Of a stretch of 64,000 bases of DNA, positions 52,326 through 62,058 are shown in pieces. How positions within the stretch are numbered: the stretch's first letter is position 1; each line of letters starts with the position of its first letter. This DNA comes from an uncultured Muribaculum sp. Its GTDB lineage: Bacteria > Bacteroidota > Bacteroidia > Bacteroidales > Muribaculaceae. The notes beneath the pieces are model-generated. The model was not told the DNA's origin. It did not search any database and saw nothing but the letters and a program-made list of their open reading frames with translations. The stretch covers positions 113,197-177,196 of the forward strand of contig CAJTSK010000002.1 of the NCBI GenBank assembly GCA_910578835.1, in the 5' to 3' direction. The position numbers were made by a program, and so were the translations under genes.

Positions 52326-53228
52326 ATGGAATTAAGACAACTACGATACTTTGTAAAAGCAGCTGAGACATTAAACTTTTCGGAGGCAGCTAAAGCTATG
52401 TATGTAACCCAAAGCACATTATCGCAACAGATAAGACAGCTTGAGGCAGAGTTGGGTATAGCGCTTTTTGAGCGAAACAGTCATAGCGTGATGCTGACAG
52501 AGGCGGGCGAACACCTGCTTTATCAGGCGAGTGATGCAATTACGGCTGCCGATATATGTGTGACGAAGATTAATGACCTTAAGCAGTTGCAGACAGGTAC
52601 GCTGAATATCGGCGTGACATATTCTTTCAGCCCTATATTGACAGAGCCGCTTATCATGTTTATGAAGCAGTATCCCAACGTCAAACTAAACATCTATTAT
52701 AAGACCGTTGATGAGCTGATGGAGATGCTTGTGAGGCATCAAGTGGACTTTGTACTTGCATTCAAGCCTATGGAGGTAGGTGAAGATATAGAGTTTCATA
52801 CATTGTTTGACAGCCGCCTGTCGGTCATCATGAGGGAGGGGCACAGGTTGAGTAACCGGGAGTCACTGACCTTCGATGACATCAAAAATTGTGATTTTGC
52901 ATTGCCTATGCGAGGTATGCAGGCGCGCAACAAGCTATCGGCAATAATCGGCGATGATATCTCGAAGCTTAATGTCAAGGCAGAGCTTAACGAAGTGAAC
53001 ATACTGCTCCAGCTTATACAGTCGACCGATGTAGTGACTATCCTTACCGAGGCTACCTTGCATGGGCGGAACGGCATAAAAAACATCCCGCTCAACGTCA
53101 AGGGAAGTGACATGGCGGGATGTGTGCATATGCTTAAAAATTCTTACCGCAAACACTCGGCAAGTGCGTTTCTCAAGATGTTGAGTGAATCAAATGCCGT
53201 GAGACAGCGCGTGAGCGAATGGCTCTAA
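52326..53228 (+). CDS. LysR-family transcriptional regulator
   Basis: 300 residues; N-terminal winged helix (LRYFVKAAETLNFSEAAKAMYVTQSTLSQQIRQLEAELG) and a C-terminal type 2 substrate-binding domain. The start follows the lipoprotein stop by 3 bases, so it may be co-transcribed. Its stop overlaps the kdsA stop by 4 bases. CynR/OxyR-like in general pattern; the effector is unknown. Confidence 0.9.
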   Translation: MELRQLRYFVKAAETLNFSEAAKAMYVTQSTLSQQIRQLEAELGIALFERNSHSVMLTEAGEHLLYQASDAITAADICVTKINDLKQLQTGTLNIGVTYSFSPILTEPLIMFMKQYPNVKLNIYYKTVDELMEMLVRHQVDFVLAFKPMEVGEDIEFHTLFDSRLSVIMREGHRLSNRESLTFDDIKNCDFALPMRGMQARNKLSAIIGDDISKLNVKAELNEVNILLQLIQSTDVVTILTEATLHGRNGIKNIPLNVKGSDMAGCVHMLKNSYRKHSASAFLKMLSESNAVRQRVSEWL

Positions 53229-54028
53229 AAGCGGTTGATTGTGGCGCGTATGGCTATCAGGTGCTCAAGCAGTACCGGGAGCTGATGGAGAGGAAGCATG
53301 TTTGCTCCGTCACTTTTTGCCTTTGACGGTTCGGGATGTGTCTCTATGAAAAGGCCATCGACACCTACTGCGATACCTGCACGTGCCACTGTCTCGATTA
53401 AGTCGGGACGTCCGCCGGTGACTCCCGCCGGCTGATTGGGCTGCTGCAGCGAGTGTGTCGCGTCAAGTATTACCGGCACACCAAGTTTCTGCATTGTGGG
53501 AATGCCACGATAATCCACAATAAGGTCGGTATAGCCAAATGTAGTTCCGCGCTCAGTGATGGCGACCTGATTGTTTCCTGCATCAATTACCTTTTTGACA
53601 GCATGCTCCATGGCTTCTGGAGACAGGAATTGACCTTTTTTTATGTTTACCATCTTTCCGGTGCGTGCAGCTGCAACAAGCAGGTCGGTCTGACGGCAAA
53701 GAAAGGCTGGAATCTGGAGGATGTCGACATATTCAGCTGCCATAGCCGCCTCTTCTTCGGTGTGGATATCGGTGACGACCGGTATATTGTAAGTCTCTTT
53801 AACCTTGCGTAGTATCTCAAGCGCTTTTATATCTCCTATGCCGGTAAAGGAGTCGATGCGTGAACGGTTGGCCTTCTTGTATGAGCCTTTGAATACATAT
53901 GGTATGTTGAGCTTGGATGTCACCTCGTTGATTTTTCCGGCTATATCCATCGCCATTTGTTCGCCTTCAATCACGCATGGTCCTGCGAGAAGGAAAAAAT
54001 TGTCGGATGATTTCAGATATTTAAGCAT
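53225..54028 (-). CDS. kdsA: 3-deoxy-8-phosphooctulonate synthase
   Basis: Makes KDO-8-phosphate from arabinose-5-phosphate and PEP for lipid A/LPS core. 267 residues of the DAHP-synthase barrel: FLLAGPCVIEGEQMA at the start, GSYKKANRSR, TDIHTEEEAAMAAEYVD, ITERGTTFGYTDLIVD and DATHSLQQP. Normal length. Confidence 0.97.
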   Translation of the reverse strand: MLKYLKSSDNFFLLAGPCVIEGEQMAMDIAGKINEVTSKLNIPYVFKGSYKKANRSRIDSFTGIGDIKALEILRKVKETYNIPVVTDIHTEEEAAMAAEYVDILQIPAFLCRQTDLLVAAARTGKMVNIKKGQFLSPEAMEHAVKKVIDAGNNQVAITERGTTFGYTDLIVDYRGIPTMQKLGVPVILDATHSLQQPNQPAGVTGGRPDLIETVARAGIAVGVDGLFIETHPEPSKAKSDGANMLPLHQLPVLLEHLIAIRATINRF

Positions 54029-54032
54029 GTTG

Positions 54033-54746
54033 TCAGGAATTTAATTGGTTTATGATATGAAACGTGTCGCATGCCACCAGTGCCGCTGTTTCTGTACGCA
54101 GGCGGTTATCGCCAAGTGTAACGGGTATATAGCCGGTGTCAAGCACATCTTTTATCTCTTGTGGGTCGAAGTCACCTTCCGGTCCGATAAGTATCACCAC
54201 GCTTTTGCAGCCTGCATGATACTCTTTGGCAAGAACGCGTCGTGGTATTGACGGATCGCAATAGGCGATAAAGCGTTGTTCGGCATCGGAGGCAGCAATA
54301 AATTGAGATAGCGGGGTCATGGGTGATATCTCCGGGAGAGTCGCCTTCAGCGACTGTTTCATTGCCGAAACTGCAATGCGTTGCAACCGCTCTATTTTAA
54401 CTTCCTTGCGCTCTGAATGACGGCAGAGCACCGGCACTATGCGGTTGACCCCGATTTCAGTAAGCTTTTCGGTAAGCCACTCCATCCGGTCCATGTTTTT
54501 TGTCGGGGCGACAGCCACGGTTATATGAGTCGACCAAGCCGGCGTAACCGGGATTTTGCTCTCTATCTCGACCGAGGCATGGCGCGGGTCGTCGGAGAGC
54601 AGCCTGCACACATAACGGTTACCCTTTCCATCAATCACGTCCACTATGGAACCGGGGCGGGTGCGCAACACCTTTATGCAATGACGCGCTTCTTCTTCAG
54701 GAAGCTGTAGAGTGCGCTCTATATCGGGTGCGTAAAACTGTATCAT
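54033..54746 (-). CDS. rsmE: 16S rRNA (uracil1498-N3)-methyltransferase
   Basis: SPOUT-class methyltransferase, 237 residues. SAM-binding knot motif VVILIGPEGDFDPQEI and TLGDNRLRTETAALVA are diagnostic, with an N-terminal PUA-like domain. Four bases upstream of kdsA. Confidence 0.96.
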   Translation of the reverse strand: MIQFYAPDIERTLQLPEEEARHCIKVLRTRPGSIVDVIDGKGNRYVCRLLSDDPRHASVEIESKIPVTPAWSTHITVAVAPTKNMDRMEWLTEKLTEIGVNRIVPVLCRHSERKEVKIERLQRIAVSAMKQSLKATLPEISPMTPLSQFIAASDAEQRFIAYCDPSIPRRVLAKEYHAGCKSVVILIGPEGDFDPQEIKDVLDTGYIPVTLGDNRLRTETAALVACDTFHIINQLNS

Positions 54747-54751
54747 GAGGG

Positions 54752-56086
54752 TTACTTTTTCTCAATGGAAATGAATCCGTCGCCTCCGTCGCCGTCAATG
54801 TCGGCAGCTTCACTTTTTTTGATATCGGGATGGCGGTCGTTGTCATGGAATATGAGCATGAAAAGTATTGCAATCACAAGAGCATATCCTGCAAAAATGA
54901 GCCATGATGTATGCCAGCCTGATATGATTGCGACATTATCGGTCTGCGAATATACGAAATGGTCGATTACCTTCTGGGCACAGAGTGTACCGATAGTGGC
55001 TCCGATACCGTTGGTCATGAGCATGAACAATCCCTGGGCGCTTGAACGCAGCGCGGAGTCGGTCTTGCTGTTGACATACAGCGAACCTGATACATTGAAG
55101 AAATCAAATGCGATACCGTAGACAATCATTGAAAGGACAAACAGCCACACACCGTCGCCGGGATTGCCTATTCCGAAAAATCCGAAACGCAGCGCCCACG
55201 CAAGCATAGACATAAGCATCACGATTTTGATGCCGAATCGCTTCAGGAAAAACGGGATTAAAAGTATACAGAGAGTCTCGCTCATCTGAGATAGGGAGAT
55301 AAGTGCGTTGGCATTATGAACGCCCCAGTCGTTGGCATACTCAGGTATGGAACCAAATGCCTGGATAAACGGATTGGCAAATCCGTTAGTGATTTGCAGC
55401 GCCACACCCAAGAGCATTGAGAAGATGAAAAATACAGCCATCTGCTTCTGCTTGAACAGGGTAAATGCGCGGAGCCCGAATATATCGACAAAACTGCTTG
55501 ATTTCTTGCTCTTGTCGGTAGGGCAATTAGGCATCAAGAGGGCATATCCTACCATCAGCATGCTCAAGACACCTGAGGTGATAAGCTGGGCATAAGTGTT
55601 CTGATAGCCTGTGAAATTGACAAAAAGCATTGAGGCGATGAAGCCGACGGTCCCGAGTGTACGTATAGGAGGAAAATGCTTTATAGTGTCAAGCCCCGCC
55701 TTTTCAAGTGCGGTGTATGCAACCGAGTTGGTAAGACCGATGGTAGGCATGAAGAAGGCTACAGACATAGCATACAGCGCAAACAATATCCCAAACTCCG
55801 GATTGTCACCGGCACTCATGCCGTAGACGCCTGCCGCAATCATGAATCCACCGGCCAAAAGATGGCTTAACGACAGTGTCTTCTGTGCAGGAATCCATCG
55901 GTCGGCTATTATGCCGATTAAAGCAGGCATAAACAGCGACACAATACCTTGAATGGCATAAAATATACCGATATTACCGGCGAGACCTACTTTTGACAGA
56001 TAGCTGCCAAGTGAGGTAAGATACGCGCCCCAGACTGCAAATTCAATGAATGTAAGCAGTGCGAGTTTAGTTTTTATTCCTTTCAT
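54752..56086 (-). CDS. NupG-type nucleoside:H+ symporter (MFS)
   Basis: 444-residue 12-helix transporter. The N-terminus KTKLALLTFIEFAVWGAYLTSLGSYLS with helix-rich repeats and ADRWIPAQKTLS matches the nucleoside:proton symporter family (NupG/XapB). A hydrophilic acidic tail (SEAADIDGDGGDGF) ends the protein. First gene of a NupG-rsmE-kdsA run. Confidence 0.88.
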   Translation of the reverse strand: MKGIKTKLALLTFIEFAVWGAYLTSLGSYLSKVGLAGNIGIFYAIQGIVSLFMPALIGIIADRWIPAQKTLSLSHLLAGGFMIAAGVYGMSAGDNPEFGILFALYAMSVAFFMPTIGLTNSVAYTALEKAGLDTIKHFPPIRTLGTVGFIASMLFVNFTGYQNTYAQLITSGVLSMLMVGYALLMPNCPTDKSKKSSSFVDIFGLRAFTLFKQKQMAVFFIFSMLLGVALQITNGFANPFIQAFGSIPEYANDWGVHNANALISLSQMSETLCILLIPFFLKRFGIKIVMLMSMLAWALRFGFFGIGNPGDGVWLFVLSMIVYGIAFDFFNVSGSLYVNSKTDSALRSSAQGLFMLMTNGIGATIGTLCAQKVIDHFVYSQTDNVAIISGWHTSWLIFAGYALVIAILFMLIFHDNDRHPDIKKSEAADIDGDGGDGFISIEKK

Positions 56087-56126
56087 TGTTTTTATGATAT
56101 AAGTTTGGGTTATCGGCGGGTGACAA

Positions 56127-56747
56127 TCATGACTGCTTCCCGCGTTTACGTTTCAGAATGTCACTCACTTTGGCAGCCTCTTCATAATTTTCTTGTTCTA
56201 TCAGCTTTTCGAGTGTACGTTCAAGTTCTTCGACAGCATAATTCTCAAGCTTAGGTTCACCGGTCGTTTCATCATCATTGTTAATGATGCGTGATGTGTT
56301 GTCATCGTCATCATCATCACCATCGGGAGTCTCTTCCAAGATAAATCCGGTTTCATCAAGAATCTCTTTGGTCGTGTAGATTGGCGCTTTTGTGCGTATG
56401 GCAATAGCTATTGCATCGGAAGTGCGGGCATCAAGTACAATGCTACGGTCTTGTGAGGCGAATGTTATTTCAGATGAAAATATACCATCCTCAAATTTGT
56501 AGATAAACACTTCCTGCAACTTTACGCCGAAGGCATGGGCGAAACTGACAAAAAGGTCATGAGTCATCGGGCGTGGCGGTATTATGCCTTCAAGCCTTAT
56601 CGCTATCGATTGCGCCTCTGATGAACCGATGATTATCGGTATGCGGCACGGTCCGTCGACTTGGGCGAGTATCAGGGCGTACGCACCTGTCTGGATCTGG
56701 CTGTAAGAGATGCCCAATACCCTGAGTCTTATTCTGTCATTTGCCAT
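56127..56747 (-). CDS. Bifunctional nuclease-family protein (DUF151) with UVR motif
   Basis: 206 residues from the ATG at 56747 (MANDRIRLRVLGISYSQIQTGAY); an earlier ATG at 56798 would start inside mnmA. The DUF151/BFN domain (IPIIIGSSEAQSIAIRLEG, DARTSDAIAIAIRTKAPIYTT) is followed by an acidic linker (DGDDDDDDNT) and a C-terminal UVR helical hairpin (LIEQENYEEAAKVSDILKRK). Family members may be nucleases; activity here is unproven. Confidence 0.88.
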   Translation of the reverse strand: MANDRIRLRVLGISYSQIQTGAYALILAQVDGPCRIPIIIGSSEAQSIAIRLEGIIPPRPMTHDLFVSFAHAFGVKLQEVFIYKFEDGIFSSEITFASQDRSIVLDARTSDAIAIAIRTKAPIYTTKEILDETGFILEETPDGDDDDDDNTSRIINNDDETTGEPKLENYAVEELERTLEKLIEQENYEEAAKVSDILKRKRGKQS

Positions 56748-56752
56748 AGTAG

Positions 56753-57832
56753 TTACAATATTACATTTTGACCGGTGATTATACCGCTGCCATAACATAG
56801 ATGAGCTTTCTCATCGTAGATGACAGCAAACTGACCGGGTGCTATACCTTGAATGCGTGACTCCGACTCTACAAGATACTCTTGCTCGCTGAGTCGCGTA
56901 AGGACTCCGGGAATAAATTCCGGCATATGGCGGTTTTTGAAGGTGATTTTTACCTTGTTGCAGCTGTCGCCCCAGGGCGAGCCGGAGATGAAGTGCATTT
57001 CATCAAGGTGCAATGTGTTGCCATACTGCTTTTCTGTGTTATAACCTTGACTTACGTAGACTACATTGTCATGAACGTTTTTCTTCACTACATACCAGGG
57101 TCCGCCACTCAGTCCGAGCCCTTTCCGCTGTCCGATTGTGTGAAACCAAAATCCGTTATGTTCACCGAGCTTGCGCCCGGTTTCAAGTTCGATTATGGCT
57201 CCTTTCTTTATGCCGAGATGCCGCTTGATAAAATCGTTATAATTTATTTTCCCAAGGAAACAGATACCCTGGCTATCCTTGCGGAAGGCATTGGGCATTT
57301 TTACATCAATGGCTATTTCGCGCACCTTTGCCTTGGGGAGGCTCCCGATCGGAAACATAAGGTGGGATAGCTGCTCATAGCTTATGCGGGCAAGGAAGTC
57401 GGTCTGGTCCTTGACCGGGTCGACTGCGGTTGCAAGATATATCTTGTCGCCGACAATATCGGTAGTGGCATAATGCCCGGTTGCCGTCTTGTCAAATTCA
57501 TGCCCCCAACGTTGCTCGAAAAATCCAAACTTGATCATCTTGTTACACATTATGTCGGGATTGGGGGTCAGTCCCTCCTTAACGGTCTTCAACGCATACT
57601 CCATGACATTGTCCCAATACTCTTCATGTAATGATACAACATCAAACGGACATCCGTATTTGCGGGCGATGAACCGGCACATCTCTATATCTTCCTCCGC
57701 AGAGCAGTCGCCTTCGCCATTGTCAAGTCCTATACGTATATAAAAAAGGTGAAGGTCGTGGCCTTCTTCCTTTAAGCGGTGTACAACCACCGCACTGTCA
57801 ACACCACCTGATATCAGTACAGCTATTTTCAT
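56753..57832 (-). CDS. mnmA: tRNA-specific 2-thiouridylase MnmA
   Basis: Thiolates U34 of Lys, Glu and Gln tRNAs. 359 residues. PP-loop SGGVDSAVV near residue 8, the catalytic Cys in MCNKMIKFG (about residue 95) and second Cys in SQGICFLGKINY (about 190). Followed by DUF151 with a 5-base gap; DoxX lies upstream at 57850. Confidence 0.97.
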   Translation of the reverse strand: MKIAVLISGGVDSAVVVHRLKEEGHDLHLFYIRIGLDNGEGDCSAEEDIEMCRFIARKYGCPFDVVSLHEEYWDNVMEYALKTVKEGLTPNPDIMCNKMIKFGFFEQRWGHEFDKTATGHYATTDIVGDKIYLATAVDPVKDQTDFLARISYEQLSHLMFPIGSLPKAKVREIAIDVKMPNAFRKDSQGICFLGKINYNDFIKRHLGIKKGAIIELETGRKLGEHNGFWFHTIGQRKGLGLSGGPWYVVKKNVHDNVVYVSQGYNTEKQYGNTLHLDEMHFISGSPWGDSCNKVKITFKNRHMPEFIPGVLTRLSEQEYLVESESRIQGIAPGQFAVIYDEKAHLCYGSGIITGQNVIL

Positions 57833-57849
57833 TACAACATGTTAAGATT

Positions 57850-58356
57850 CTAAACTTCTTCGAGCTCTTCTGTTTCTGTCTCGTCTTTACCTCGTTTAGA
57901 TATGATAAATAAAGAAATAAAGTAGTCAAGAGATATTTTGCCCGGTCCGGCAATGAGGAGGTAGAGAAATATGCCGATGAACATCAGCGGCAGATAGCCC
58001 GGCTGAGTGCATGAAATCGAATAGGTGAGAGTGTCGGGCAGAAGGTCATGCAATATATGGTATTCGGCGATTATCATCGAAATCACAGGAGGCAATACAG
58101 ATAGACGTGTCAGGAAGCCAATCATGATGCAGAGCGAGCATATCAACTCGATGCATATCATGATAATGAGCGAAGTCTCGCTTCCAATCCCTAAAACAGA
58201 GGGGAAGGTGTAGCGCAGCGTCGAGAAGTTTACAAGATGGCGTATGCCAAATTGCATGAACATTATGCCCACAAATAGTCTCATGAAAAGTCGGGCAAGA
58301 TTGCTATAGGTATAACCCGTACACCGCAAAAATAGGTTTTCAAAAAATAGTTTCAT
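57850..58356 (-). CDS. DoxX-family membrane protein
   Basis: 168 residues with four hydrophobic helices, the DoxX pattern (LARLFMRLFVGIMFMQFGIRHLVNF at the start). A charged tail (KRGKDETETEELEEV) lies on the cytoplasmic side. Family members act in thiosulfate or quinone-linked redox; the present partner is unknown. It is between a thioredoxin-like gene and mnmA, which would suit a redox-linked role. Confidence 0.85.
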   Translation of the reverse strand: MKLFFENLFLRCTGYTYSNLARLFMRLFVGIMFMQFGIRHLVNFSTLRYTFPSVLGIGSETSLIIMICIELICSLCIMIGFLTRLSVLPPVISMIIAEYHILHDLLPDTLTYSISCTQPGYLPLMFIGIFLYLLIAGPGKISLDYFISLFIISKRGKDETETEELEEV

Positions 58357-58367
58357 CGTTTCGTGAC

Positions 58368-59267
58368 TTACTGTTGCTTTTGTTGTTGTTTATAAATCGC
58401 AGCCGCCATAGAAAGCGCCTGGTTGACATTCATGTCACGCAACAATATCTTGCGGTCCTTGTCAAGCAGATACATTGCCGGAAGGTTGCGTATGTCGATA
58501 TATTGACCTATGTCATTGGAAGTGCCGGCTTCCCATTCATAGGGATAGCTGTCGACCGACTTTTTCCAATCCTCGTCGGGAGTGCCCGTATAGATGTCAA
58601 TGATTTTGAATGTGCCGTTTTTGGTCAACGCGTTAAACGCAAAATCAGTTTCAAGACGCATCGTGGTCATGGCGCAGTCATCACAGCCCGGTCCATGTAT
58701 GTAAAGCAGGATAAACTCTCCCGGTTGGTCATAGAGCTGATGGGATGCCCCGTGGCGCGTTGTGTAACTGATTGGTGCTACAGTCGAGCCTACTTGAGAG
58801 GCGTTAAGCATTTTTACATGATTCAGGTAGTAGGCTTTATCCTTTGCCGAAACTTTTTTGTTGGAAAGGGCGGCCTTTGTAAAAAGCATGTACTGCTCAT
58901 CGGCCCAGAAAGGAGCGTCGGGAGAAAACATATTTTTCTCTGCCGCCTTTACGATTTTAAGCGTGGACTTGGCGTCATTTTTATATCTGGAGGTGAGATT
59001 GATGATTGATTTTTTCACGCTGTCGGCACTCGCATAGGGAATAAATGACACATAGTCAGCAAATGCCTCATTAAATGCCACTGTGTCATTCAACAGCTTC
59101 TTCATGTCAGCCTTATCCCAGAAACGCAGTAAAATGTAGCTTGTCTTTTCCTGCAAAGTGGCGAGCGAGTCGGGTGCCATGGGATATTCAAAGTGGGTCT
59201 TTGTCTGCGACATAAGCCCCGCTGAAAAGAAGGTTGCAATTATTGTATAAATTATAAATCTCTTCAT
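58368..59267 (-). CDS. DUF5106 thioredoxin-like exported protein
   Basis: 299 residues from the ATG at 59267 (MKRFIIYTIIATFFSAGLMSQ signal peptide). The N-terminal DUF5106-type helical domain is followed by a thioredoxin fold with a modified motif: HGPGCDDCAMT (C-x2-C) and a cis-Pro region RNLPAMYLLDKD. Likely a periplasmic or envelope oxidoreductase. The longer frame starts with TTG near the promoter. Confidence 0.86.
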   Translation of the reverse strand: MKRFIIYTIIATFFSAGLMSQTKTHFEYPMAPDSLATLQEKTSYILLRFWDKADMKKLLNDTVAFNEAFADYVSFIPYASADSVKKSIINLTSRYKNDAKSTLKIVKAAEKNMFSPDAPFWADEQYMLFTKAALSNKKVSAKDKAYYLNHVKMLNASQVGSTVAPISYTTRHGASHQLYDQPGEFILLYIHGPGCDDCAMTTMRLETDFAFNALTKNGTFKIIDIYTGTPDEDWKKSVDSYPYEWEAGTSNDIGQYIDIRNLPAMYLLDKDRKILLRDMNVNQALSMAAAIYKQQQKQQ

Positions 59268-59297
59268 ATCGGGTATATTGGCATAATTTTTGACTAA

Positions 59298-59327
59298 CAA
59301 AGTTAACAAATGACCGCGTTAGTACAA
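59298..59327 (-). promoter_or_regulatory. Promoter of the DUF5106-DoxX-mnmA-DUF151 run
   Basis: Minus strand TTTG (59324-59327), 18-base spacer and TAACTTTG (59298-59305), 31 bases upstream of the ATG at 59267. Confidence 0.7.
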
Positions 59328-59397
59328 AATAATTAATCAACATTATGGGGGTTGTAAGTGTTAGAAAAGTAAAGTAAATATTAATTTATATCATATT

Positions 59398-61986
59398 ATG
59401 AATTTCAATAACTTCACCATTAAATCGCAAGAGGCGATTCAGAAGGCGGTTGAGATCACTAAAGGGTCGGGCAACCAGGCTATAGAGCCGGTGCATATCC
59501 TTAAAGGATTGATGACCGAGGGCGACTCGCTTATGCAATTTATTTTCCAAAAGGTAGGCGCTAATGTGGGCGTGGTTACGGCAGCTGTCGACCGCGCTAT
59601 CGCTTCTGAGCCAAAGGTGTCGGGTGGGGAACCTTATCTTAGCCGTACATCTAACGATGTGCTTCAAAAAGCACTTGACATTGCAAAGAAGCAGGGCGAT
59701 GAGTATGTGACGCTTGAGGCTATCCTCCTCGCTGTATTCTCAGTAAAGAGTCAGGCTTCCCAGATATTAAAGGATGCCGGGCTCTCGGAACATGAATTGT
59801 CTGCGGCGATTGAAGAGCTTAGAAAGGGTAAAAAAGCTACTGACCAGAGTGCTGAGGACACGTATAATGCGTTGAGCAAGTATGCTGTCAACCTTAATGA
59901 GCGTGCCCGTACCGGTAAACTTGACCCTGTCATCGGAAGGGATGACGAGATACGCCGTGTGTTGCAGATATTGAGTCGACGCACCAAGAACAACCCTATG
60001 CTTATAGGTGAACCGGGTACCGGTAAAACCGCTATCGCAGAGGGTCTTGCCCATCGTATAGTAAGAGGTGATGTGCCGGAAAATCTGAAAAACAAGCAGA
60101 TTTTTTCGCTTGACATGGGTGCACTTGTCGCAGGTGCTAAATACAAAGGAGAATTTGAGGAGCGTCTTAAGGCTATTGTCAATGAAGTGACTCAGGCTGA
60201 TGGCGAAATCATATTGTTTATCGATGAAATCCACACTCTCGTGGGAGCAGGTAAGGGCGAGGGCGCGATGGATGCCGCCAATATCTTGAAGCCTGCACTT
60301 GCAAGGGGCGAGCTCCGCAGTATCGGTGCCACTACCCTTGATGAGTATCAAAAATATTTTGAGAAAGACAAGGCTCTTGAACGCCGTTTCCAGAAGGTGA
60401 TGGTCAATGAGCCTGACGAGATGAGTGCCATCTCCATCCTTAGAGGATTGAAGGAGCGCTATGAGAATCACCATCAGGTGCGTATCCGCGACGAGGCGAT
60501 TATCGCAGCCGTACAGTTGTCAGAACGCTATATTACTGACCGTTTCCTGCCTGACAAGGCTATTGACCTGGTTGATGAAGCTGCATCAAAATTGCGTCTG
60601 GAACGTGATAGCGTACCGCAGGCTCTTGATGAGATTACCCGTAAGATTGCCCAGCTGGAAATCGAGCGCGAGGCAATCAAGCGTGAAGGCGACAGCGTGA
60701 AAATCAAGGATCTTGAAAAGGAACTTGCCGACCTCCGCGATATAGAAAAAGACTTCAAGGCAAAATGGGAGTCACAGAAAGAGCTGATTAATCGCATCCA
60801 GCGCAACAAGATTGACATCGAAAATCTTAACTTTGAGGCTGACAAGGCAGAGCGCGAAGGTGATTATGCCAAGGTGGCTGAAATACGCTACTCAAAGGTT
60901 CAGGAAAAGGAAAAGGAAAACGAGCGTATCCAAGAGGAGCTGAAGCAGATGCAAGGCGACAAGTCGCTTATAAAGGAGGAGGTTGATGCTGATGATATCG
61001 CTGATGTGGTATCACGCTGGACCGGTATTCCGGTGAGCAAGATGGTTCAGAGTGAAAAAGAGAAGCTGTTGCATCTTGAGGAGGAACTCCATAAAAGAGT
61101 CGTGGGGCAGGAAGAGGCTATCGCCGCGATTGCCGATGCGGTGCGCAGGAGCCGTGCCGGATTGAATGACCCGCGCCGACCTATAGGCTCGTTTATCTTC
61201 CTCGGCACGACCGGAGTCGGCAAGACTGAGCTTGCAAAGGCTCTTGCCGAATATCTGTTTGACGATGAAAACATGATGACCCGAATCGATATGAGTGAAT
61301 ATCAGGAGAAGCATACAGTGAGCCGTCTTGTCGGAGCGCCTCCGGGATATGTCGGATATGATGAAGGCGGTCAATTGACAGAAGCTGTGCGTCGCAAACC
61401 GTACTCAGTTGTGCTTTTTGATGAGATAGAGAAGGCTCATCCCGATGTCTTCAATATCCTTCTACAAGTGCTTGACGACGGTCGACTTACCGATAACAAG
61501 GGACGTCTCGTCAACTTCAAGAACACGATAATTATCATGACCTCAAATATGGGTTCGCAAGTAATCCGGGAAAATTTTGCCGGCATTACCGACGATAATC
61601 ATGCTGAAGTCGTGGAGAAGACCAAAGAGCAGGTACTTGATATGTTGAAGCAGACAATCCGTCCGGAGTTCCTTAACCGTATTGACGAGATTATCATGTT
61701 TACTCCGCTTAACGAGCGTGAGATTGAAGAGATTGTGGGCATTCAGGTCAACGGCATCAAGCGTATGCTTGCCAAGAATGGTGTTGAACTTGAGGTTACC
61801 CCTGCGGCTCTCAGCTATCTTGCCAAAGAGGGTTACAATCCTGAGTTCGGTGCGCGTCCTGTCAAGAGGGTGCTCCAGCGCATGGTGCTCAACCGCCTGT
61901 CTAAGGATATCCTTGCTCAGAAAGTTGACCGTGAACATCCGATTATCATAGATGTAAAGGATGATGAATTGATATTCAGAAATTAA
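59398..61986 (+). CDS. clpB: ATP-dependent chaperone ClpB
   Basis: Heat-shock disaggregase, 862 residues, hexameric AAA+. N-terminal repeat domain, NBD1 with Walker A GEPGTGKTA (about 204-212), a middle coiled-coil domain rich in Glu/Lys (about 395-520), NBD2 with Walker A GTTGVGKTE and sensor residues, and the C-terminal domain. No TAnnTTTG box is seen in the 88-base leader, so a stress-type promoter is possible. Cooperates with DnaK to rescue aggregated proteins. Confidence 0.97.
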   Translation: MNFNNFTIKSQEAIQKAVEITKGSGNQAIEPVHILKGLMTEGDSLMQFIFQKVGANVGVVTAAVDRAIASEPKVSGGEPYLSRTSNDVLQKALDIAKKQGDEYVTLEAILLAVFSVKSQASQILKDAGLSEHELSAAIEELRKGKKATDQSAEDTYNALSKYAVNLNERARTGKLDPVIGRDDEIRRVLQILSRRTKNNPMLIGEPGTGKTAIAEGLAHRIVRGDVPENLKNKQIFSLDMGALVAGAKYKGEFEERLKAIVNEVTQADGEIILFIDEIHTLVGAGKGEGAMDAANILKPALARGELRSIGATTLDEYQKYFEKDKALERRFQKVMVNEPDEMSAISILRGLKERYENHHQVRIRDEAIIAAVQLSERYITDRFLPDKAIDLVDEAASKLRLERDSVPQALDEITRKIAQLEIEREAIKREGDSVKIKDLEKELADLRDIEKDFKAKWESQKELINRIQRNKIDIENLNFEADKAEREGDYAKVAEIRYSKVQEKEKENERIQEELKQMQGDKSLIKEEVDADDIADVVSRWTGIPVSKMVQSEKEKLLHLEEELHKRVVGQEEAIAAIADAVRRSRAGLNDPRRPIGSFIFLGTTGVGKTELAKALAEYLFDDENMMTRIDMSEYQEKHTVSRLVGAPPGYVGYDEGGQLTEAVRRKPYSVVLFDEIEKAHPDVFNILLQVLDDGRLTDNKGRLVNFKNTIIIMTSNMGSQVIRENFAGITDDNHAEVVEKTKEQVLDMLKQTIRPEFLNRIDEIIMFTPLNEREIEEIVGIQVNGIKRMLAKNGVELEVTPAALSYLAKEGYNPEFGARPVKRVLQRMVLNRLSKDILAQKVDREHPIIIDVKDDELIFRN

Positions 61987-62058
61987 TATTTATTAAAAAA
62001 ACGTGGGTCGTGTCGGGCTTATTCATGCTCCGGCGCGGCTCACCCTAATTCACTTATT

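Noticed and set aside
58374..59009. Plus-strand ORF of 211 codons opposite the DUF5106 gene
   Set aside because: Antisense shadow of a gene with a signal peptide, promoter and thioredoxin motif.
59767..60474. Minus-strand ORF of 235 codons opposite clpB
   Set aside because: Antisense to a highly conserved chaperone; no recognisable domain.
61987..62058. Terminator after clpB
   Set aside because: An 8-bp stem with two G-U pairs (gtgggtcg/cggctcac) is visible but no T run follows, so the call is too weak.
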